A stretch of DNA of 19,279 nucleotides from an uncultured Collinsella sp. (lineage in GTDB: Bacteria > Actinomycetota > Coriobacteriia > Coriobacteriales > Coriobacteriaceae). Position numbers and translations under genes: made by a program. Under the pieces are notes generated by a model, which searched no databases, was not told the origin of the DNA, and saw only the letters and a list, made by a program, of their open reading frames with translations. Every line of letters begins with the position of its first letter. Position 1 is the stretch's first letter. Positions 14,493 to 19,279 of this stretch are shown in pieces. The stretch is from the NCBI GenBank assembly GCA_902478995.1, contig CABSNF010000040.1:1-19279 (forward strand), in the 5' to 3' direction.

Positions 14493-16858
14493 GGATTCTC
14501 AAGCTCTTTAAAAAGCATGTCCCGGCACTGTTCACAGCTATCGTACTTATCGTAATCAGCTGCAACGCCGATCTGGCGCTGCCTACCTACATGAGCGACA
14601 TCGTCGACGTGGGCGTACAGCAAGGCGGTATCGCCTCGCCCGTACCCGACACCATCCGCGCCGAATCGCTCGACGACCTCGAACTCTTTATGAGCGCCAA
14701 GGACGCCAAAGCTGTGGAGGCCGTGTTTAGCAAGGCGGACAATAACGGCATTCGAACGTACAAGGGCACCGAGGAGGAGCGCGGCGACGGTGGCAAGATT
14801 GCCGACACCATGAGCCTGCCTGAGACCGTCGTCCTTTCGCTCAACCAGGGCATTGACGCCAACTCCATGGGCGACATGACCGGCGCATCCACCGAGGCAA
14901 GCGATGGCGGTGCCGCTCAGGCCATGCCCACCCCCGAGCAGATGGCAGCGATGACGCCCGAGCAGCTCGCCGAGATGCAGCAGAAGGCCGCAGCCGCGCA
15001 GAGCATGCAAAAGCAGATCGACGCCGACGGCGGCAAGATCACCATGAAGAGCCTGCGCCTAGGCGTTGAAGGCGGTCTTATCGATCAGGGCAAGCTCGTC
15101 GAGGGCGCCAACGATATGGCAGACAAAATGGGCTCCATGTCGGGCTCCATCGTCACCCAGCGCGCCGTGAGCTATGTACAGGACGAGTACAAGGCACAGG
15201 GCATCGACCCCGCCGACGTGCAAAACGCTTACCTAAGCCGCATGGCGACCACGATGTTTGGCCTGTGTCTGATCTCGCTGGTCGCCACCATCCTGACCGG
15301 CGCCGTGGCCTCGCGCACCGCCTGCTCCATCGCCCGCGACCTGCGCCGCGAGACCTTCAACAAGGTTATGCACTTCTCGCCGGCCGAGGTGGGCAAGTTT
15401 AGCCAGGCCTCGCTCATCACCCGCTGCACCAACGACATTCAGCAGATCCAGATGGCCGCAACCCTGTTTATCCGCATGTGTCTGATGGCCCCCGTCATGG
15501 GCATCGTCGCCGTCATGCGCGTCCTGGCCAACCACACCGGCCTGGAGTGGACCATCGCTGTGGCCATCATCGCGGTTTCGGCCGTTGTCGGCGTGCTCAT
15601 GGGCCTCACCATGCCCAAGTTCAAAAAGATGCAGAGCTTTGTGGACCGCGTGAACCTTACCGCCCGCGAGCTGCTCGACGGCCTTATGCCCATCCGCTCG
15701 TTCAACCGCGAAGAGCATGAGCTCGAGCGTTTTGACAAGGCTTCGCTCGACCTAATGACCACGCAGCTCTACACCAACCGCGCCATGAGCTTTATGATGC
15801 CGCTCATGATGCTCGTCATGAACTGCATCACCGTGCTTATCGTCTGGTTTGGCGCGCAGGGCGTGTCCGACGGCGTGATGCAGGTCGGCAACATGATGGC
15901 GTTTATCTCCTACACCATGCAGATCGTCATGGCGTTTATGATCCTCACCATGGTTTCGGTCATCCTGCCCCGCGCCGAGGTCGCAGCCGAGCGTGTGGAA
16001 GAGGTCATCACTTGCCCCACGAGCATCAACGACCCTGTCTCGCCCAAACTGCCCGCGGCCAGCGCGCCGCGCGGTGAGCTCACCTTCCGCGACGTGAGCT
16101 TCCAGTATCCCGATGCCCGCGCCGATGTCATCAGCGGCGTGAACTTCACCACGCATGCCGGTCAGATGCTCGGCATCATTGGCTCCACGGGCTCGGGCAA
16201 GTCCACGCTCGTGCAGTTGATTCCGCGCCTGTACGACGTCACGGGCGGCAGCATTTCGCTCGACGGCATCGATGTGCGCGACATGACCCTTTCCGAGCTG
16301 CGCCGCCGCATTGGTTACATCCCGCAGCAGGGGCGCCTGTTCTCGGGCACCGTCGAGAGCAACCTTAAGTTTGCCGGCGACATGGTAAGCGATGATGACA
16401 TGCGCCAGGCCGCGCGCATCGCCCAAGCCGAGGACTTTATCGCCGAGCGCGAGGGCGGTTACGACTCCCCCATCAGCCAGGGTGGCTCCAATGTTTCGGG
16501 CGGTCAGCGCCAGCGTCTGGCCATCGCCCGCGCCCTGGCCAAGAAGCCCGAGGTCGTGGTGTTCGATGACTCGTTTAGCGCGCTTGACTACAAGACCGAC
16601 GCGCGCCTGCGCGAGGAGCTCGCCAAAAACGTCACCGACGCCGCGCTCGTGGTCGTGGCCCAGCGCATCGCGACCATCATGCACGCCGACCAAATCATCG
16701 TGCTCGACGACGGCCACGTGGTGGGCACCGGTACGCACGAGGAGCTGCTGCGCAGCTGCCCGGCGTACCTGGAAATCGCACAGTCGCAGCTTTCCGCCAA
16801 GGAGCTGGGACTTACCCAAGAAGAGATTGCAGCCGTCATGGAAGGAGGCGAGCGCTAA
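14489..16858 (+). CDS. ABC half-exporter with degenerate ATP site and extracytoplasmic insert
   Basis: A 789-residue half-transporter, about 200 residues longer than usual. The first membrane segment (about residues 12-32) is followed by a soluble insert of roughly residues 45-245, rich in Ala, Met, Gln and Asp and containing a PEQMAAMTPEQLAEMQQKA repeat. Membrane segment 2 starts near residue 254. The nucleotide-binding domain has Walker A GSTGSGKST (565-573) and signature VSGGQRQ (669-675). Its Walker B carries Asp694 in place of the catalytic Glu, and the switch residue is Gln725 in place of His. This pattern marks the non-catalytic partner of a heterodimeric exporter (BmrCD/LmrCD type). 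The start is GTG, with AAGGAG nine bases upstream. The stop overlaps the next gene's ATG by one base (TAATG), indicating coupled translation. Confidence 0.92.
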   Translation: MRILKLFKKHVPALFTAIVLIVISCNADLALPTYMSDIVDVGVQQGGIASPVPDTIRAESLDDLELFMSAKDAKAVEAVFSKADNNGIRTYKGTEEERGDGGKIADTMSLPETVVLSLNQGIDANSMGDMTGASTEASDGGAAQAMPTPEQMAAMTPEQLAEMQQKAAAAQSMQKQIDADGGKITMKSLRLGVEGGLIDQGKLVEGANDMADKMGSMSGSIVTQRAVSYVQDEYKAQGIDPADVQNAYLSRMATTMFGLCLISLVATILTGAVASRTACSIARDLRRETFNKVMHFSPAEVGKFSQASLITRCTNDIQQIQMAATLFIRMCLMAPVMGIVAVMRVLANHTGLEWTIAVAIIAVSAVVGVLMGLTMPKFKKMQSFVDRVNLTARELLDGLMPIRSFNREEHELERFDKASLDLMTTQLYTNRAMSFMMPLMMLVMNCITVLIVWFGAQGVSDGVMQVGNMMAFISYTMQIVMAFMILTMVSVILPRAEVAAERVEEVITCPTSINDPVSPKLPAASAPRGELTFRDVSFQYPDARADVISGVNFTTHAGQMLGIIGSTGSGKSTLVQLIPRLYDVTGGSISLDGIDVRDMTLSELRRRIGYIPQQGRLFSGTVESNLKFAGDMVSDDDMRQAARIAQAEDFIAEREGGYDSPISQGGSNVSGGQRQRLAIARALAKKPEVVVFDDSFSALDYKTDARLREELAKNVTDAALVVVAQRIATIMHADQIIVLDDGHVVGTGTHEELLRSCPAYLEIAQSQLSAKELGLTQEEIAAVMEGGER

Positions 16859-18714
16859 TGGCAGACGAGACCAAGACCCAAATTCCCAAGCCCACCCGTC
16901 AGCGTGGACCCATGGGCCGCATGGGCGGCATGCGTCGCGGCGAAAAGGCCAAGGACTTTAAGGGCACCATGAGGCAGCTGCTCGGCTATATCGGCCAGCA
17001 CAAGGTTGCCGTGTTTGTCGCCGTCGCCTTTGCCGTATGCTCGGTCATCTTTAACATTGTGGGACCCAAGGTACTCGGCCAGGTTACGACCAAGCTGTTC
17101 GAGGGCCTGGTTGCCAAGGTCAACGGCACCGGCGATGTCGACTTTAACTGGATCGCCAAGACGCTCGGCTTTTTGCTCTGCCTGTATCTGGCGAGCTCTG
17201 CCTGCAGCCTGATCCAGGGCTGGCTCATGACCGGTGTCACGCAAAAGATCTGCTACCGCATGCGCAAGGAGATTGCCGCCAAGATTGCCGTCGTGCCGAT
17301 GAGCTACTTCAACGGCCACAGCAAGGGCGACGTGCTCAGCCGCATCACCAACGACGTCGATACGCTGGGTCAGTCGCTCAACCAGAGCGTGACGCAGCTC
17401 ATCACGTCGGTGACGCAGATTATCGGCGTGCTCGTCATGATGCTGTCGATCAGCCTGCCGCTCACCGGCGTCACCGTGCTCACGCTGCCGGCAGCCGCAA
17501 TTATCTTGATGGTGATGATTCACTTCTCGCAGCCGTACTTCCGCGAGCAGCAGCAGGTCCTGGGCGCCGTCAACGGCATTATCGAGGAGGACTTTGCCGG
17601 TCAAAACGTCATTCAGGTGTTCGACCGCGCCGAGGCCTCAATCGAGGAGTTCGACCGTCAAAACGACCGCCTGTTTATTAGTGGCTGGCGTTCGCAGTTC
17701 CTGTCGGGCCTGATGATGCCGCTTATGAGCTTGGTGGGCAACATGGGCTACGTGGGCGTCGTCGTGGTGGGCGCGCAGCTCGCGCTGACCGGCAATGCCA
17801 CGCCCGGCGACATTCAAAGCTTTATCCAGTACGTTCGCAACTTTACGCAACCCGTGCAGCAGCTGGGCAACGTGAGCAACACGATGCAGTCGATGGCAGC
17901 TGCCACCGAGCGTGTGTTTGAGTTCCTGGCCGCGCCCGAGGAGGAGCAGAAGGCCGACGCGCAGATTCCCGAGAAGCGCCCCGGCCACGTGGAGTTTGAC
18001 CATGTCAAGTTTGGCTACACGCCCGACAAGACCATCATCCACGACTTTAGCTGCGAGGCGCAGCCCGGCCAGACCATCGCCATCGTCGGCCCCACCGGCG
18101 CCGGCAAGACCACGCTCATTAAGCTGCTGCAGCGCTTCTACGATGTGGACGGCGGTTCGCTGCGCGTCGAGGGCGTCGACGTGCGCGACTGGGACCGCGC
18201 GGCGCTGCGCGGCGAGTTTGCCATGGTGCTGCAGGATACCTGGCTGTTTAACGGCACCATCCGCGAGAACATCCGCTACGGACGCCCCGATGCGAGCGAT
18301 GCCGAGGTCGAAGCCGCCGCGCGCGCCGCACGTTGCGACCACTTTATCCATACGCTTGCCGGCGGTTATGACTTTATGATTAACGAGGAGGGCACTAACC
18401 TGTCGCAGGGTCAGCGCCAGCTCGTGACCATCGCCCGTGCCATTTTGGCCGACCGCCCGGCGCTGATTCTGGACGAGGCGACTTCCAACGTCGACACCCG
18501 CACCGAGGAGCTTATTCAGCGCGCCATGGATGCGCTGATGCAGGGCCGTACCAGCTTTGTCATCGCGCACCGCCTGTCCACGATCCGCAACGCCGACGTA
18601 ATCTTGGTAATTCGCGACGGCGACATCGTCGAGAAGGGCACACACGACGAGCTACTCGCCCAGGGTGGCTTCTACGCCGACCTGTATAACTCGCAGTTCG
18701 ACGAGGCGGCGTAA
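16858..18714 (+). CDS. ABC half-exporter, catalytic partner
   Basis: A 618-residue half-transporter with an N-terminal basic, glycine- and methionine-rich tail (PMGRMGGMRRGEK), six expected membrane helices from about residue 45, and a C-terminal ATPase. The ATPase has Walker A GPTGAGKTT (411-419), signature LSQGQRQ (515-521), Walker B with D539 and catalytic E540 (LDEATS), and switch H571. All catalytic residues are present, which complements the degenerate partner just upstream. Start ATG overlaps the previous stop (TAATG), with GGAGG at 16844-16848. The pair probably exports a drug, lipid or peptide, and the MarR gene in front suggests an inducible efflux role. A strong terminator follows. 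Confidence 0.94.
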   Translation: MADETKTQIPKPTRQRGPMGRMGGMRRGEKAKDFKGTMRQLLGYIGQHKVAVFVAVAFAVCSVIFNIVGPKVLGQVTTKLFEGLVAKVNGTGDVDFNWIAKTLGFLLCLYLASSACSLIQGWLMTGVTQKICYRMRKEIAAKIAVVPMSYFNGHSKGDVLSRITNDVDTLGQSLNQSVTQLITSVTQIIGVLVMMLSISLPLTGVTVLTLPAAAIILMVMIHFSQPYFREQQQVLGAVNGIIEEDFAGQNVIQVFDRAEASIEEFDRQNDRLFISGWRSQFLSGLMMPLMSLVGNMGYVGVVVVGAQLALTGNATPGDIQSFIQYVRNFTQPVQQLGNVSNTMQSMAAATERVFEFLAAPEEEQKADAQIPEKRPGHVEFDHVKFGYTPDKTIIHDFSCEAQPGQTIAIVGPTGAGKTTLIKLLQRFYDVDGGSLRVEGVDVRDWDRAALRGEFAMVLQDTWLFNGTIRENIRYGRPDASDAEVEAAARAARCDHFIHTLAGGYDFMINEEGTNLSQGQRQLVTIARAILADRPALILDEATSNVDTRTEELIQRAMDALMQGRTSFVIAHRLSTIRNADVILVIRDGDIVEKGTHDELLAQGGFYADLYNSQFDEAA

Positions 18715-18744
18715 CAACCGGCGGCAAACAACCGCAATGCCCAG

Positions 18745-18781
18745 AAAACGGGGGCGCAGGACAACCTGCGCCCCCGTTTTT
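18745..18781 (+). terminator. Intrinsic terminator of the exporter operon
   Basis: AAAACGGGGGCGCAGG and CCTGCGCCCCCGTTTT form a perfect 16-bp stem with an ACAA loop and a T-run (TTTTT) on the plus strand, 30 bp after the exporter stop. The A/T tracts on both ends could make it work in both directions. Confidence 0.9.
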
Positions 18782-19160
18782 GCTCTGCGACCCTCAAACC
18801 GTCTCCCCTGGGACCTGATTGACAGCCCCTTCGAGGCCCCGTGGGCAAAAAATGGCAAATATGAGTACTGTTACCCTTTTAGTAACAGCCAAAACAGCCC
18901 CAAATGCCGTTTTCACGGCTTACACGCGTCCCTAAATTGATCAAACAGCCCTATAGCGGACTTATATGTGTTTGCGTTAATGAACATATTTTGCTGTTAT
19001 GTCTATTATTTTGCGAAGGCAATATGCTACTAAGCTAGCAACCGTACTCATATTTGGCATTTTTTGCCCACAGGGTGTTTCCTGGGGAACCGACAATAGC
19101 CTTAGGGTCCCGCGCGACGCCACTCCCTCCCGGTATCCGCCGACGTTCCCCCATATAAAA
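18782..19160. other. AT-rich non-coding stretch
   Basis: No gene is supported here. The base composition turns AT-rich from about 18841. It contains a CTGTTAC/GTAACAG inverted repeat (18868-18888, 7-nt loop) that follows an AGTACT, a short GCCGT-TTTC-ACGGC hairpin (18906-18919), and a run of TTATATGTG and ATTATTTTG segments near 18961-19015. An open frame from 18999 has no ribosome site and unlikely composition. The stretch may be the flank of the element that begins near 19161. Confidence 0.4.
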
Positions 19161-19198
19161 CGGGACTGCGGACAAAAAGTTGGACCATCAGGTCCGGT
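19161..19198 (+). mobile_element. Possible terminal end of an insertion sequence
   Basis: CTGCGGACAAAAAGTTGGACC (from 19166) resembles the terminal inverted repeats of IS3-type elements, which often contain AAAAGTTGGAC. A small GGACC-ATCA-GGTCC hairpin follows at 19182-19195, and then an open frame that looks like a transposase N-terminus. The other end lies outside the window, so the call is from resemblance only. Confidence 0.35.
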
Positions 19199-19279
19199 TT
19201 GGTCGTCGGGGACGGTCCGGTGTACCCCGACATCGACCCGGACGACAAGGACGCCCTGATAGAGCGCCTCGTCCTGGAG
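19199..19279 (+). CDS. Possible IS3-type transposase subunit, N-terminal fragment
   Basis: An open frame running off the window end encodes VVGDGPVYPDIDPDDKDALI followed by ERLVLE. The acidic start and the beginning of a leucine-spaced helix (ALIERLVLE) resemble the start or the zipper part of IS3-type OrfA proteins from Coriobacteria. The start is unsure: TTG at 19199, or GTG at 19217 with a GGGGAC element upstream. Only 20 to 27 residues are visible, so the family is a guess supported mainly by the AAAAGTTGGACC sequence just before it. Confidence 0.4.
   Translation, partial: MVVGDGPVYPDIDPDDKDALIERLVLE

Noticed and set aside
15752..16819. 355-codon minus-strand frame inside the first exporter gene
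   Set aside because: Antisense shadow. The plus strand carries intact Walker A, signature and Walker B motifs in this stretch.
18999..19259. 86-codon plus-strand frame starting MSIILRRQYATK
   Set aside because: No ribosome site and a low-complexity Ser/Thr/Arg/Pro end typical of a wrong frame. The other frame (VYPDIDPDDKDALIERL) looks more protein-like at its right end.

Overview
The window looks like chromosome from a GC-rich, anaerobic, sugar-fermenting actinobacterium, most likely a Collinsella-type member of the Coriobacteriia. This rests on the pyruvate formate-lyase system, a sucrose PTS, GC-rich codon use with AT-rich spacers, and the general look of the proteins. It is an inference from gene content, not a database match.

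Left part (1-5018). The 3' end of threonine synthase (thrC) is followed by a terminator, a long nested palindrome and homoserine kinase (thrB), all on the plus strand. A second nested palindrome separates thrB from a convergent minus-strand set: engB (ribosome-assembly GTPase), mtnN (MTA/SAH nucleosidase) and pflA (the radical-SAM activase of pyruvate formate-lyase). A DegV-family lipid-binding protein follows, also on the minus strand.

Sucrose block (5184-10822, minus strand). In transcription order it holds a LacI-family repressor, an unusual GH32 protein, a sucrose-type PTS EIIBC and a classical GH32 sucrose-6-phosphate hydrolase. Three copies of a 17-bp operator-like box lie in the promoter region of the catabolic genes, two of them directly on a good -35/-10 pair. 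A fourth copy sits in front of the repressor gene. Transported sugar phosphate would be cut to glucose-6-phosphate and fructose, and the repressor would switch on the genes and limit itself.

Pyruvate formate-lyase block (10951-13800, minus strand). The enzyme is split. A 683-residue core carries the Cys-Cys pair but stops before the glycyl-radical domain, which is encoded by a separate 83-residue gene 85 bp downstream. Two hairpins lie in the gap and a third long nested palindrome follows the small gene.

Right part (14004-19279, plus strand). A MarR-type regulator overlaps the first of two ABC half-exporters. The exporters form a heterodimer with one degenerate ATP site, and the first has a large insert between its first two membrane segments. 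A strong intrinsic terminator closes the operon. An AT-rich stretch follows, and the window ends in what is probably the start of an insertion sequence.

The most noteworthy signals are the split pyruvate formate-lyase and a family of nested palindromes. Their stems differ from copy to copy but remain perfectly paired, while the short unpaired linkers keep a similar sequence.
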